Assembly (NCBI GenBank): GCA_027483885.1
Contig: JAIXTO010000149.1
Span: 1 to 39,687 of the forward strand
Source: Rhizobiaceae bacterium
GTDB taxonomy: Bacteria; Pseudomonadota; Alphaproteobacteria; Rhizobiales; Rhizobiaceae
Reading direction: 5' to 3'
Length of the DNA stretch: 39,687 nucleotides
In this document: piece after piece, positions 31,076-39,434 of the stretch
How the letters are laid out: each line of letters begins with the position of its first letter
Position numbering within the stretch: the first letter of the stretch is position 1
The notes under the pieces: generated by a model
What the model saw: the letters and a program-made list of their open reading frames with translations, nothing else
The model's database searches: none
What the model was told of the DNA's origin: nothing
Position numbers and translations under genes: made by a program

Positions 31076-32338
31076 ATGAAGATGCAGGCATTGACGATGA
31101 CGTGGGCGATCGCAGGGCTGACCGCGCTTGGAGTGATCACAAGGCCTTTCGGCTGGCCGGAAGCGATCTGGGCGGTTCTCGGCGCACTGTTGCTTCTGGC
31201 GCTCGGGCTGATCGGCGTGTCCGATGCCTGGCTTGGCGTCTCCAAGGGGCTCGACGTCTATCTGTTTCTCATCGGCATGATGCTCTTGTCGGAACTGGCC
31301 CGTCAGGAGGGGCTGTTTGATTGGCTGGCCTCGATTGCCACGGCCCATGCCAAGGGTTCGCCCCGACGGCTCTTTGCGCTGATCTTCGGTGTCGGCATCG
31401 TCGTCACCGCCTTCCTGTCGAACGATGCCACCGCCGTCGTGCTGACGCCTGCGGTCTATGCCGCCTGCCGGGCGGCGCGGGTGCGTGAGGCCATGACCTA
31501 TCTGCTGATCTGCGCCTTCATCGCCAATGCCGCAAGTTTTGTCCTGCCGATTTCAAACCCTGCCAATCTGGTGATTTTCGGGGGAGGCGAGATGCCGCCG
31601 CTCGGACACTGGCTGTCAACCTTCACGCTGCCGTCGCTGGTGGCGATTGCTGCCACGTTTGTCGCCCTCTTCTGGACCCAGCGGGCAGCACTTGCCACTG
31701 ACACCGTCAGCGCGCATGTCGAACCCTTGGCCTTGTCCTCCAGCGCGCGTCTTGCGGGTGTCGGCCTCATCGTCACGGCACTGCTGCTGCTCGGCGCCTC
31801 CGCGCTCGACCTTGATCTTGGCCTTCCGACATTTGTTGCCGGTTGCCTCACCACTGTCGTCATCATGGCGGTGACCCGCAGGAGCCCGGTTGCGACGCTG
31901 AAGGGCGTATCGTGGAGCGTCCTGCCGCTGGTGGCCGGCCTCTTCGTCGTGGTGGAGGCGCTGAACGGCACCGGCCTTGCCGATACGCTGGCCCGCTGGC
32001 TCTCGATGGGGGCTGAAAGCCATCCGGCCCAGACGGCAGCCCTTGCCGGCACGGTCGTCGCCTTCGTCTCCAATCTCGTCAACAATCTCCCGGCAGGGCT
32101 TGTGGCCGGCAGCGCCGTGCAGGCAGCCCATGTCTCCGACAAGATTGCCGCCGCCGTGCTGATCGGCGTGGATCTTGGCCCGAACCTTTCGGTCACCGGG
32201 TCGCTGGCCACCATCCTCTGGCTATCTGCCCTTCGCCGCGAGGGGCTTCATATGGGGGCCTTCGCCTTCCTGCGGCTTGGTGTCGTGGTGATGATCCCGG
32301 CGCTTGTCCTGTCGCTTGGCGTTCTCGCCCTCCAGTAA
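31076..32338 (+). CDS. ArsB/NhaD ion-transporter superfamily protein
   Basis: A 420-residue membrane protein with 10-12 segments and the twin motifs of the ArsB/NhaD/CitM (IT) superfamily: FLSNDATAVVLTPA (113-126) in the first half and SNLVNNLPAGLV in the second, each with an adjacent loop (ISNPANLVIFGG and GVDLGPNLSVTGS). ArsB members export arsenite or antimonite; other members carry Na+, citrate or silicate, so the ion is not certain. No arsR or arsC is present. It follows the MFS gene by 6 bases. Three closely spaced ATG codons at 31076, 31082 and 31097 leave the exact start uncertain. Confidence 0.85.
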   Translation: MKMQALTMTWAIAGLTALGVITRPFGWPEAIWAVLGALLLLALGLIGVSDAWLGVSKGLDVYLFLIGMMLLSELARQEGLFDWLASIATAHAKGSPRRLFALIFGVGIVVTAFLSNDATAVVLTPAVYAACRAARVREAMTYLLICAFIANAASFVLPISNPANLVIFGGGEMPPLGHWLSTFTLPSLVAIAATFVALFWTQRAALATDTVSAHVEPLALSSSARLAGVGLIVTALLLLGASALDLDLGLPTFVAGCLTTVVIMAVTRRSPVATLKGVSWSVLPLVAGLFVVVEALNGTGLADTLARWLSMGAESHPAQTAALAGTVVAFVSNLVNNLPAGLVAGSAVQAAHVSDKIAAAVLIGVDLGPNLSVTGSLATILWLSALRREGLHMGAFAFLRLGVVVMIPALVLSLGVLALQ

Positions 32339-32374
32339 CGCGGGATCCGGCTCGCATGAGGAGATGGCAGCCGG

Positions 32375-33025
32375 TCAGGCCCCTTTTATCACAAGCCCGT
32401 TCATGACAAGATCGAGATGCGCCCGGATATAGGGATCAAGCTCGACATGGGGTGAGTCGCCCCGAATGAGCGTCTCCATGATGCGCGCGATGACCGGGGC
32501 GAAGACGACCGGGGCGAGCGCTGCCGGCCCATCGCGGAATTCGCCGGCTTCTATGCCTTCGTCAAGCAGTGCCTGCACGCGCATGAACAGCGGATCGATC
32601 AACTCGTCATGATGTTTCTTGACGATGTGCGGAAAACGGGGCCCCTCGGAAATGACAAAGCGGATGAGTTCTCGCGTACGCCTATTATTAAGTATCTTCT
32701 CATAGAAGAGAAGAAGGAGTGCTTCAAGGCGGTCTGCGCAACTGCCTTTGAGGTCTCCTGCGTTGTTCAGCAATTCCTCGAATGGAGTCGCCACATGCGC
32801 AATCATGGCTGCAAAAAGGTTTTCCTTGGTGGGGAAGTAAACGTAGATCGTCCCTTTCGTGACGCCTATCCGCTCGGCGATATCTTCGACCCGCGCCGTG
32901 GCGAAGCCGTTCGCGATGAATTCCTCGAAAGCGGCATCGAGAATCTGGATGGGTCGTTGAGCCTTTTGCTCTGCCCTGTTGAGTTTCCTGTCATTTACCA
33001 TCGTTTCAGCCAGAGTTCCCTTCAT
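32375..33025 (-). CDS. TetR-family repressor of the adjacent RND pump
   Basis: A 216-residue TetR/AcrR protein. The helix-turn-helix (about 25-72) has the usual pattern ARVEDIAERIGVTKGTIYVYFPTK, followed by an all-helical ligand domain. It diverges from the pump genes across 68 bases that hold a long palindrome (33031-33060), its likely operator; ligand binding would release it. The start is ambiguous: ATG 33025 has no ribosome site, and ATG 33001 (MVNDRKLNR) is possible if transcription starts near the first. It converges on the ArsB-like gene. Confidence 0.9.
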   Translation of the reverse strand: MKGTLAETMVNDRKLNRAEQKAQRPIQILDAAFEEFIANGFATARVEDIAERIGVTKGTIYVYFPTKENLFAAMIAHVATPFEELLNNAGDLKGSCADRLEALLLLFYEKILNNRRTRELIRFVISEGPRFPHIVKKHHDELIDPLFMRVQALLDEGIEAGEFRDGPAALAPVVFAPVIARIMETLIRGDSPHVELDPYIRAHLDLVMNGLVIKGA

Positions 33026-33030
33026 TTGTT

Positions 33031-33060
33031 AATTTCATTGACTAACCGGTCATTCAAATT
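33031..33060. promoter_or_regulatory. Palindromic TetR-type operator in a divergent promoter
   Basis: AATTTCATTGAC (33031-33042) and GTCATTCAAATT (33049-33060) are inverted copies with 10 of 12 matches around a 6-base centre. TTGACT (33039-33044) inside it is a good plus-strand -35, and TTGAAT (33057-33052) a minus-strand -35. It is clearly richer in A and T than its surroundings. Binding by the TetR protein would shut both directions. Confidence 0.65.
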
Positions 33061-33093
33061 TAACGTAGTCTGGCAATTGTTCAAGGGGCAACC

Positions 33094-34167
33094 ATGCAAC
33101 GGTTAATTACAAACGCGTTCCTGGCGTTTTCACTGGGGTTCCTGGCGGCCTGCGCGCCGCATGAGGAGACGCCCCCGAAGGCGGCCCGACACGTGGGTGC
33201 TGTGGTCGTCAAGGCGACCGAAGTGTCCGAAGAAGTTTCGACGACTGGCGAGATCGACGCCCGCGTCCAGTCGGATCTTTCCTTCCGCGTCAGCGGCCGC
33301 ATCACGGATCGATTCGTCGACGTGGGTGACCGGGTGAAGGCGGGGCAGGTCCTTGCCCGCATCGATGCGCAGGAGCAGCAGGCCGACCTCCAGGTGGCTG
33401 TTGCAACGCTCGCCTCGGCCGTGGCCCAGCAGACCCAGGCCCAGCAGGCGTTCGATCGTCAGCAGAGCCTTTTCACCACCGGCGTGACGACACGGGCGGA
33501 TCTCGATTCGGCCCGCGAAAGCCTGCTGCGGGCCAAGGCGACGGTGGAATCGGAGCAGGCCCAGCTCGATACGGCGCGCGACACGCTCTCGCAGACAGAC
33601 CTGGTCGCCGATGCGAACGGTGTCATTACGGCGCGCAACGCCGAAGTGGGGCAGGTGGCGCAGGCAGCCCAGCTCATCTTCACGCTGGCCCATGATGGCC
33701 CGCGCGACGCCGTGGTCAATATCGATGAATCGCTCCTCCTCGGCCGTGAACTGGCAGGCGATATCAAGGTCCACCTGCTTTCGGGCGGTCCGTCGATGAA
33801 GGCGACAGTCCGCGAGATCTCGCCGACGATCGATTCAAGCTCGGCAACGGTGCGCATCAAGCTTGCGCTTGAGGATGTGCCGTGGGCACAGCTTGGAAGT
33901 CCGATCGTTGCGATCGCCCATTACAAGCCGCAGAGCGTGATCGAGCTGCCGTGGTCCTCCATGGCCTCGCTGGCCGGCCAGCCGGCCGTCTGGGTCATCG
34001 ATCCCGAAACGAAGGCAGTGTCGATCCGGCCGGTGGACGTCATCACCTACAACAGCGGCCGCTTTTCCATCCGCTCCGGCGTCAAGCCGGGCGAGACCGT
34101 GGTGGCAACGGGCGCCAATTTCCTGAGCCAGGGGGAAGTCGTGGCATTTGAAGGAACTGCACAATGA
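33094..34167 (+). CDS. RND efflux periplasmic adaptor lipoprotein 1
   Basis: A 357-residue membrane-fusion protein. A lipoprotein signal ends in LAAC with lipidated C20. A short first beta domain follows, then the biotinyl-lipoyl half (DRFVDVGDRVKAGQVLARID, about 75-95), a coiled-coil hairpin (about 100-165), the second lipoyl half and a C-terminal beta-barrel. It links an inner-membrane RND pump to an outer-membrane channel. AAGGGG lies five bases before the ATG. It overlaps the second adaptor gene by ATGA and is controlled from the TetR operator region. Confidence 0.9.
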   Translation: MQRLITNAFLAFSLGFLAACAPHEETPPKAARHVGAVVVKATEVSEEVSTTGEIDARVQSDLSFRVSGRITDRFVDVGDRVKAGQVLARIDAQEQQADLQVAVATLASAVAQQTQAQQAFDRQQSLFTTGVTTRADLDSARESLLRAKATVESEQAQLDTARDTLSQTDLVADANGVITARNAEVGQVAQAAQLIFTLAHDGPRDAVVNIDESLLLGRELAGDIKVHLLSGGPSMKATVREISPTIDSSSATVRIKLALEDVPWAQLGSPIVAIAHYKPQSVIELPWSSMASLAGQPAVWVIDPETKAVSIRPVDVITYNSGRFSIRSGVKPGETVVATGANFLSQGEVVAFEGTAQ

Positions 34168-35252
34168 AGACCACCGCCCCCAGCCTCGCGGCGCTCCTTC
34201 TGGCCGCCACGTTTCTGACTGCCTGCCAGAAGGAAGAAAAAGCCGAGGCCGAACCGCCGCGGCCGATCCTGTCGGTCGTCGTCCGTTCGGAACCGGCTGC
34301 CCAGCTTTCGCTTCCCGGAACGGTGGAAGCCCGCGTCACCACCGAGTTCAGTTTCCGCGTGCTTGGCCGCATCGTGGCCCGCAACGTCCAGGTCGGTGAC
34401 CTCGTGAAGAAGGGCGATGTCCTTGCCGCTATCGATCCGCTGGCGCTGGAACTGGCCGTCAAGAGTTCGCAGTCTGATCTGGTCAACAGCCAGGCGCAGC
34501 TTGCCAATGCGCTGACGACGGAAGAACGCCAAAAGACCCTCTACGAGAAACAGTCCGGCGCCAAATCGGCCTACGAGACCGCCGTTCTCGATCGCAAGAC
34601 TGCGGAGGCCTCCGTCGACAAGGCCCAGGCCAACCTCGACAAGGCCAACGAGCAGCTCGGCTATGCGCGCCTCCTGGTCGAATTCGATGGCGTGGTGACA
34701 GCCACATCCGCGGAGGTGGGCCAGGTGGTGTCGGCGGGCCAGAGCGTTGCCACCGTGGCGCGCCCGGAAGTCAAGGATGCCGTCATCGATGTGCCGGAAG
34801 CCGCCGGCGACAAGGTTGGCCCGGGAACGGCCTTCGATGTCTCGCTGCAGCTGGATCCAACCCTGCATGCCAAGGGCATCGTGCGTGAAATTGCGCCGGA
34901 AGCCGATGACGCCACCCGCACCCGTCGCACCAAGCTCAGCCTGATCGATCCGCCGGAAGCCTTGAGGCTCGGCGCGGTGATCACGGCGACCGCACTGGAC
35001 AAGGATGATGCGGTGATCCGCATCCCGTCCTCTGCCATCAAGGTGGATGAAGGAAAAACCACAGTCTGGGTCGTTTCCGAAGCGGAAAAGAAAGTCTTTT
35101 CGCGTCCGGTGACGCTGGCCGGTGAGCCGCCGCCGGAAGGCATGGTGACCGTCACGGACGGCATCCGTCCGGGCGAGCGCATCGCCGTTGCCGGCGCCCA
35201 CACACTTCAAGAAGGTCAGACCATTCGCGTCGATCAGGAGATGACCAAGTGA
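34164..35252 (+). CDS. RND efflux periplasmic adaptor lipoprotein 2
   Basis: A 362-residue membrane-fusion protein with its own lipobox (LTAC, C21), lipoyl half RNVQVGDLVKKGDVLAAID, a coiled-coil hairpin (about 100-170) and a beta-barrel region. It is related to, but clearly different from, adaptor 1, so this is not a recent duplicate. Coupled on both sides by 4-base overlaps, it must be made with adaptor 1 and the pump. Two different adaptors with one pump recall TriA/TriB of the Pseudomonas TriABC triclosan system, where both are needed. Confidence 0.9.
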   Translation: MKTTAPSLAALLLAATFLTACQKEEKAEAEPPRPILSVVVRSEPAAQLSLPGTVEARVTTEFSFRVLGRIVARNVQVGDLVKKGDVLAAIDPLALELAVKSSQSDLVNSQAQLANALTTEERQKTLYEKQSGAKSAYETAVLDRKTAEASVDKAQANLDKANEQLGYARLLVEFDGVVTATSAEVGQVVSAGQSVATVARPEVKDAVIDVPEAAGDKVGPGTAFDVSLQLDPTLHAKGIVREIAPEADDATRTRRTKLSLIDPPEALRLGAVITATALDKDDAVIRIPSSAIKVDEGKTTVWVVSEAEKKVFSRPVTLAGEPPPEGMVTVTDGIRPGERIAVAGAHTLQEGQTIRVDQEMTK

Positions 35253-38200
35253 AATCCTTCAACCTCTCCGACTGGGCGCTCGAACACCGCTCGCTCGTCT
35301 GGTACTTCATGATCGTGTTCGTTCTGGCCGGAACCTTCTCCTATATCAATCTCGGACGCGAGGAAGACCCGGCCTTTACCATCAAGACGATGGTCATCAA
35401 CGCCCAGTGGCCGGGTGCCTCTGCCGAAGAAGTGACACGCCAGGTTACCGACCGTATCGAAAAGAAGCTCGAGGAGCTTGATGCCCTCGATTATACCCGC
35501 AGTGAAACGACGGCGGGCCAGACGACGATCTTCGTCGAGCTTCTTCCCACCACCAAGGCGAAGGATGTGACGGCCAACTGGCTGAAGATCCGCAACATGG
35601 TGAGCGACATCCAGGGGGATTTCCCAAGCGGTGTCGTCGGTCCCTTCTACAATGACACGTTCGGCGACGTTTACGGCAATATCTACGCCTTCATGTCCGA
35701 CGGGCTGACGCAGCGCCAGCTGCGTGACCTCGTCGAGGATGCGCGTGCCAAGCTCCTGACCGTTCCCAATGTCGGCAAGATCGACATCGTCGGCGCCCAG
35801 GACGAAGCGATCTATCTGGAATTCTCGACCCGCAAGATTGCAGCGCTCGGCATCGACCAGCAATCGGTCATCGATACGCTTCAGGCCCAGAATGCGGTGA
35901 CGCAGTCCGGCGTCGTGGAAGCGGGGCCGGAGCGGATCGCGCTGCGCGTCAGTGGCCAGTTCACCTCCGAAGACAGCCTGAAGTCCATCAATCTTCGGAT
36001 CAACAACCGGTTCTTCCCGCTCACCGACATCGCCACCATCAAGCGCGGTTATGTCGATCCGCCGTCCTCGTTGTTCCGGTTCAAGGGCGAGCCCGCCATC
36101 GGCCTTGCCATCGGCATGAAGGCAGGCTCCAATCTTCTGGAATTCGGCGAAAAGCTGGATGCGCAGATGAAGCGTGTGGTCTCCGATCTGCCGATCGGTG
36201 TCGACGTGGCCCGTGTCTCCGACCAGCCCAAGGTGGTGGATGAGGCCGTTTCCGGCTTCACCCGCGCGCTCTTCGAAGCCATCGTCATCGTGCTCGCCAT
36301 CAGCTTCATCAGCCTTGGCATGCGGGCGGGCATGGTCGTTGCCATCTCCATCCCGCTGGTGCTGGCCATTACCTTCGTTTTCATGGAATATAGTGGCATC
36401 TCGCTGCAGCGTATTTCGCTCGGCGCCCTGATCATCGCGCTCGGCCTGCTTGTCGATGATGCCATGATTGCCGTGGAGATGATGGTGTCGCGCCTTGAGG
36501 CGGGGGATACGTTGCGCAAGGCGGCGACCCACGTCTACACCTCGACCGCCTTCCCGATGCTGACGGGCACGCTGGTGACCGTTGCCGGTTTTATCCCGAT
36601 TGGCCTTAACAATAGCGCGGCGGGTGAATTCACCTTCACGCTTTTCGTTGTCATTGCCGTCTCGCTGGTGGTGTCGTGGATTGTCGCCGTGCTCTTCACG
36701 CCGCTGCTTGGTGTGTCGATCCTGCCGAAGACGATGAAATCGCATCACGAGAACAAGGGGCGTGTGACGCGCGGTTTCGCCTGGCTTCTGCGGGTTGCCA
36801 TGCGCTGGCGCTGGATCACGATCCTGTTGACGATCCTGGCCTTTGCGGGTTCTTTGAGCGGTCTCGGTCTCGTGCAGCAGCAGTTCTTCCCAGCCTCCGA
36901 CCGCCCCGAACTGATCGTTGACTGGAACCTGCCCAACAACAGCACCATCACCGAGACAGACCGTCAGATGGCGCAGTTCGAGCGGGAAAAGCTTGCCGGG
37001 AACCCCGATATCGATCACTGGTCGACCTATGTCGGCGAAGGCGCTCCGCGTTTCATCCTGTCCTACGACGTGCAGTCTTCGGCTGTCTGGTTCGGGCAGA
37101 CCGTCATCGTTGCCAAGGATCTGGAGGCGCGAAACCGCCTTCGCGGCGAGTTGCAGGCCTATCTGGGCAAGACGTTCCCGGGCACGGATGCCTTCGTCAA
37201 GCTCCTGGACATCGGCCCGCCCGTCGGCAAGCCGGTCCAGTATCGCGTGAGTGGCCCGGATATCCAGACGGTTCGTCAGCTGGCCATGCAGCTGGGCAGT
37301 ATCGTCAACCAGCATCCGCTCCTGTCCAACATGACCTATGACTGGAACGAGCCGTCGCGGGTCGTGAAGGTCGACGTGCTGCAGGACAAGGCACGCCAGC
37401 TGGGGATTTCCTCGCAGGATATCGCAAACCGCCTCAGCGGCATCGTCGAAGGCACGACCGCCACCAACGTGCGCGATTCAATCTATCTGATCAATGTGAT
37501 CGGCCGGGCGCAGGATACCGAACGCGGCTCGATCGAGACGCTGAAGAACCTGCAGCTGCCCAGCAGCAGCGGCAACTCCGTGCCGCTGTCGGCTGTCGCC
37601 AAGTTCCGTTACGAGCTTGAACAGCCCAAGATCGGTCGGCGCGACCGCATCCCGACGATCATCATCAAGGCTGCCGTCATTGGCTCCACCCAGCCGGCAA
37701 CGGTCGTCACGCAGCTGGAACCGAACGTGAAGAAATTCATGGACACGCTTCCTCCCGGCTATCATGTCGAGCTGGGTGGTTCGGTGGAATCCAGTGCGGA
37801 TGCGCAGGGGCCGATTGCAGCCGTTGCACCGCTGATGCTGTTTGCCATGGCAACCATCCTGATGTTCCAGCTGCAGAGCTTCAGCCGCCTGTTCCTGGTG
37901 TTTGCGGTGGCGCCGCTGGCCCTGATCGGCGTGGTGGCAGCTCTTCTTTTGAGCAATGCCCCCATGGGATTTGTCGCCATCCTCGGCATCCTGGCGCTGA
38001 TCGGCATCCTGATCCGAAACTCGGTCATCCTTGTCGTGCAAATCGAGCATCTGCGCAGCGAGGGGGTTGCGCCCTGGCGCGCCGTGATCGAGGCGACGGA
38101 GCATCGCATGCGGCCAATCCTGCTCACGGCGGCTGCCGCCACGCTGGCCCTCATCCCGATTTCGCGGGAAGTCTTCTGGGGACCGATGGCCTACGCCATG

Positions 38201-38320
38201 ATGGGCGGTATCGTGGTCGGCACAGTCCTGACGCTGCTGTTCCTTCCGGCACTCTACGTCGCCTGGTTCGGCATCAAGCGCGAGGTCGATGACGAGACCC
38301 CGCGCGACGTGCATGCCTGA
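35249..38320 (+). CDS. RND-family efflux pump (AcrB/TriC type)
   Basis: A 1023-residue proton-driven pump of full AcrB length, with two halves of six membrane segments and two large periplasmic loops. The proton-relay pair D403-D404 lies in LGLLVDDAMIAVEMM of helix 4, and RNSVILVVQIEH is near helix 10-11. It starts with GTG at 35249, overlapping the adaptor stop, with AGGAG upstream. Drug specificity cannot be predicted. A long open frame on the opposite strand (35234-37315) is a composition effect. A hairpin follows the stop. The outer-membrane factor must come from elsewhere. Confidence 0.93.
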   Translation: MKSFNLSDWALEHRSLVWYFMIVFVLAGTFSYINLGREEDPAFTIKTMVINAQWPGASAEEVTRQVTDRIEKKLEELDALDYTRSETTAGQTTIFVELLPTTKAKDVTANWLKIRNMVSDIQGDFPSGVVGPFYNDTFGDVYGNIYAFMSDGLTQRQLRDLVEDARAKLLTVPNVGKIDIVGAQDEAIYLEFSTRKIAALGIDQQSVIDTLQAQNAVTQSGVVEAGPERIALRVSGQFTSEDSLKSINLRINNRFFPLTDIATIKRGYVDPPSSLFRFKGEPAIGLAIGMKAGSNLLEFGEKLDAQMKRVVSDLPIGVDVARVSDQPKVVDEAVSGFTRALFEAIVIVLAISFISLGMRAGMVVAISIPLVLAITFVFMEYSGISLQRISLGALIIALGLLVDDAMIAVEMMVSRLEAGDTLRKAATHVYTSTAFPMLTGTLVTVAGFIPIGLNNSAAGEFTFTLFVVIAVSLVVSWIVAVLFTPLLGVSILPKTMKSHHENKGRVTRGFAWLLRVAMRWRWITILLTILAFAGSLSGLGLVQQQFFPASDRPELIVDWNLPNNSTITETDRQMAQFEREKLAGNPDIDHWSTYVGEGAPRFILSYDVQSSAVWFGQTVIVAKDLEARNRLRGELQAYLGKTFPGTDAFVKLLDIGPPVGKPVQYRVSGPDIQTVRQLAMQLGSIVNQHPLLSNMTYDWNEPSRVVKVDVLQDKARQLGISSQDIANRLSGIVEGTTATNVRDSIYLINVIGRAQDTERGSIETLKNLQLPSSSGNSVPLSAVAKFRYELEQPKIGRRDRIPTIIIKAAVIGSTQPATVVTQLEPNVKKFMDTLPPGYHVELGGSVESSADAQGPIAAVAPLMLFAMATILMFQLQSFSRLFLVFAVAPLALIGVVAALLLSNAPMGFVAILGILALIGILIRNSVILVVQIEHLRSEGVAPWRAVIEATEHRMRPILLTAAAATLALIPISREVFWGPMAYAMMGGIVVGTVLTLLFLPALYVAWFGIKREVDDETPRDVHA

Positions 38321-38325
38321 AAACT

Positions 38326-38349
38326 GGTGGCGCCCGCAAGGGCGCCACC
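38326..38349 (+). terminator. Perfect 10-bp hairpin after the RND operon
   Basis: GGTGGCGCCC pairs with GGGCGCCACC around a GCAA tetraloop, five bases after the pump stop codon. No T run follows, so it may stabilise the transcript end or work with Rho instead of terminating alone. Confidence 0.6.
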
Positions 38350-38667
38350 GCTGCTTCTGCCGGCGCAGCAGAGCGCTCGGTTCTGGCCTGCGTCTCCTTC
38401 AGTCTGAATTGGCCGTGGCGCCAGGGGCAAAGCTTCCTCACCCTGGAACCGCGCTGCTCCCGAAGGTTTGGCCGCAAAGGCGCCTGGCGTCACTCCCACA
38501 AGCCTGAAGAGCGAAGAATTTGCTGATCCGCGTATCTCGGTAGGCATTCTGCTAGCAGCGCCCGGGCGCGGTGGATACGATCTGCCTCCGGCCCCGCCGA
38601 AAACCAGTCCGAACGATGTCATCGTCATTCCCACCATAAATAATTTATTCTGTAATTTGTAAAAATT

Positions 38668-38684
38668 AGGAATTGTAAATTCCT
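38668..38684. promoter_or_regulatory. Palindrome AGGAATTGTAAATTCCT, possible operator
   Basis: A perfect 7-bp inverted repeat around GTA in the AT-rich region 70 bases before the HAD gene. TTGACA follows at 38692-38697 and could be a -35 box, though no good -10 is seen 17 bases later. No regulator gene is next to it. Confidence 0.35.
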
Positions 38685-38754
38685 TCACAATTTGACAATC
38701 TCACGATGGGTGTGGGGATGCTGTTGCCGTGCAAGCGGAGAAGGGCAAGTCATT

Positions 38755-39387
38755 GTGCAGGATGAAGAGGGTTTGACCGCAACGTCACCACGACCGAAAC
38801 TTCTGGTTTTCGATGTGGGCGGCGTTTTTATCGATCTGGATCTGGCGGCCCGCAGCGCCATCCTGGCATCCGGTGGACTTTGGGCTCCGGATGAACCGGC
38901 ACCTGTGGCACTTGCCGAATTGAACAGAGACTATCGCCTCGGCCGGATCGATGACGAGGCTTATGTTACCAGTGCCTCACAATTATACGGCATCTCGCAT
39001 CATGACGTGTACCGGGCTGAAACTGCCCTGCTGAAGGGCGTGCTGCAGCCGATGGCTGATCTGGTGCCGGTGCTTCGGGCGACCCATCGGGTCGTCTGCC
39101 TGTCCAACACCCAAGCCATTCACTGGCGCCATATCCTCGACCACATGCTCGGCACCGATTTCTTCGATGCCTGTTATCTCTCGCACGACATGGGCCTGGA
39201 AAAGCCGGACCCGGCCATCTACCGAAAGCTTGCGCAGGACGAGGCCGTATCGAAGGAGGAGATCGTGTTCGTTGATGATACGGCAGAAAATGTCGAAGCA
39301 GCGCTTGCCCTTGGCTGGCGCCACAGCATTCATCACGTCTCACCCGACCAGACCATTGCAACCATCAAGGGGCTGCTCGACTGTTGA
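38755..39387 (+). CDS. HAD-superfamily hydrolase (subfamily IA)
   Basis: A 210-residue HAD protein. Motif I is LLVFDVGGVFIDLD with nucleophile D20; Gly replaces the second Asp, as in the YihX-like and haloacid-dehalogenase-like IA groups. Motif II is CLSNT, motif III the Lys in GLEKPDPAIY, and motif IV VFVDDTAENVEAA. It probably dephosphorylates a small metabolite. I start at GTG 38755, with GAGAAGGG upstream; the frame opens at 38692, but the added residues are Cys/Trp-rich and unlike the family. The next gene begins 48 bases later and may be co-transcribed. Confidence 0.82.
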   Translation: MQDEEGLTATSPRPKLLVFDVGGVFIDLDLAARSAILASGGLWAPDEPAPVALAELNRDYRLGRIDDEAYVTSASQLYGISHHDVYRAETALLKGVLQPMADLVPVLRATHRVVCLSNTQAIHWRHILDHMLGTDFFDACYLSHDMGLEKPDPAIYRKLAQDEAVSKEEIVFVDDTAENVEAALALGWRHSIHHVSPDQTIATIKGLLDC

Positions 39388-39434
39388 TGCAGCGCATCGA
39401 CCGGCAACCAGACATAGAGCGGAGTTGAACGACA

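Larger units (their letters stand above)
38321..38754. other. Non-coding stretch after the RND pump
   Basis: These 434 bases hold a perfect hairpin near the pump stop (38326-38349), a GC-rich middle with small imperfect inverted repeats (for example CCAGGG/CCCTGG around 38424-38446), and an AT-rich end (about 38630-38700) with a palindrome. Short open frames on both strands have no recognisable product. The middle could be one of the mosaic intergenic repeats known in rhizobia, but I cannot confirm this. Confidence 0.45.

Noticed and set aside
35234-37315. A 693-codon open frame on the minus strand opposite the RND pump gene
   Set aside because: It is fully antisense to a clear pump gene, is rich in Asp, Arg, Gly and His, and has no recognisable domain. 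It follows from codon bias in GC-rich DNA.
38254-38688. 144-codon minus-strand open frame after the RND gene
   Set aside because: It runs through the hairpin and into the pump gene, lacks a ribosome site and has no recognisable domain.
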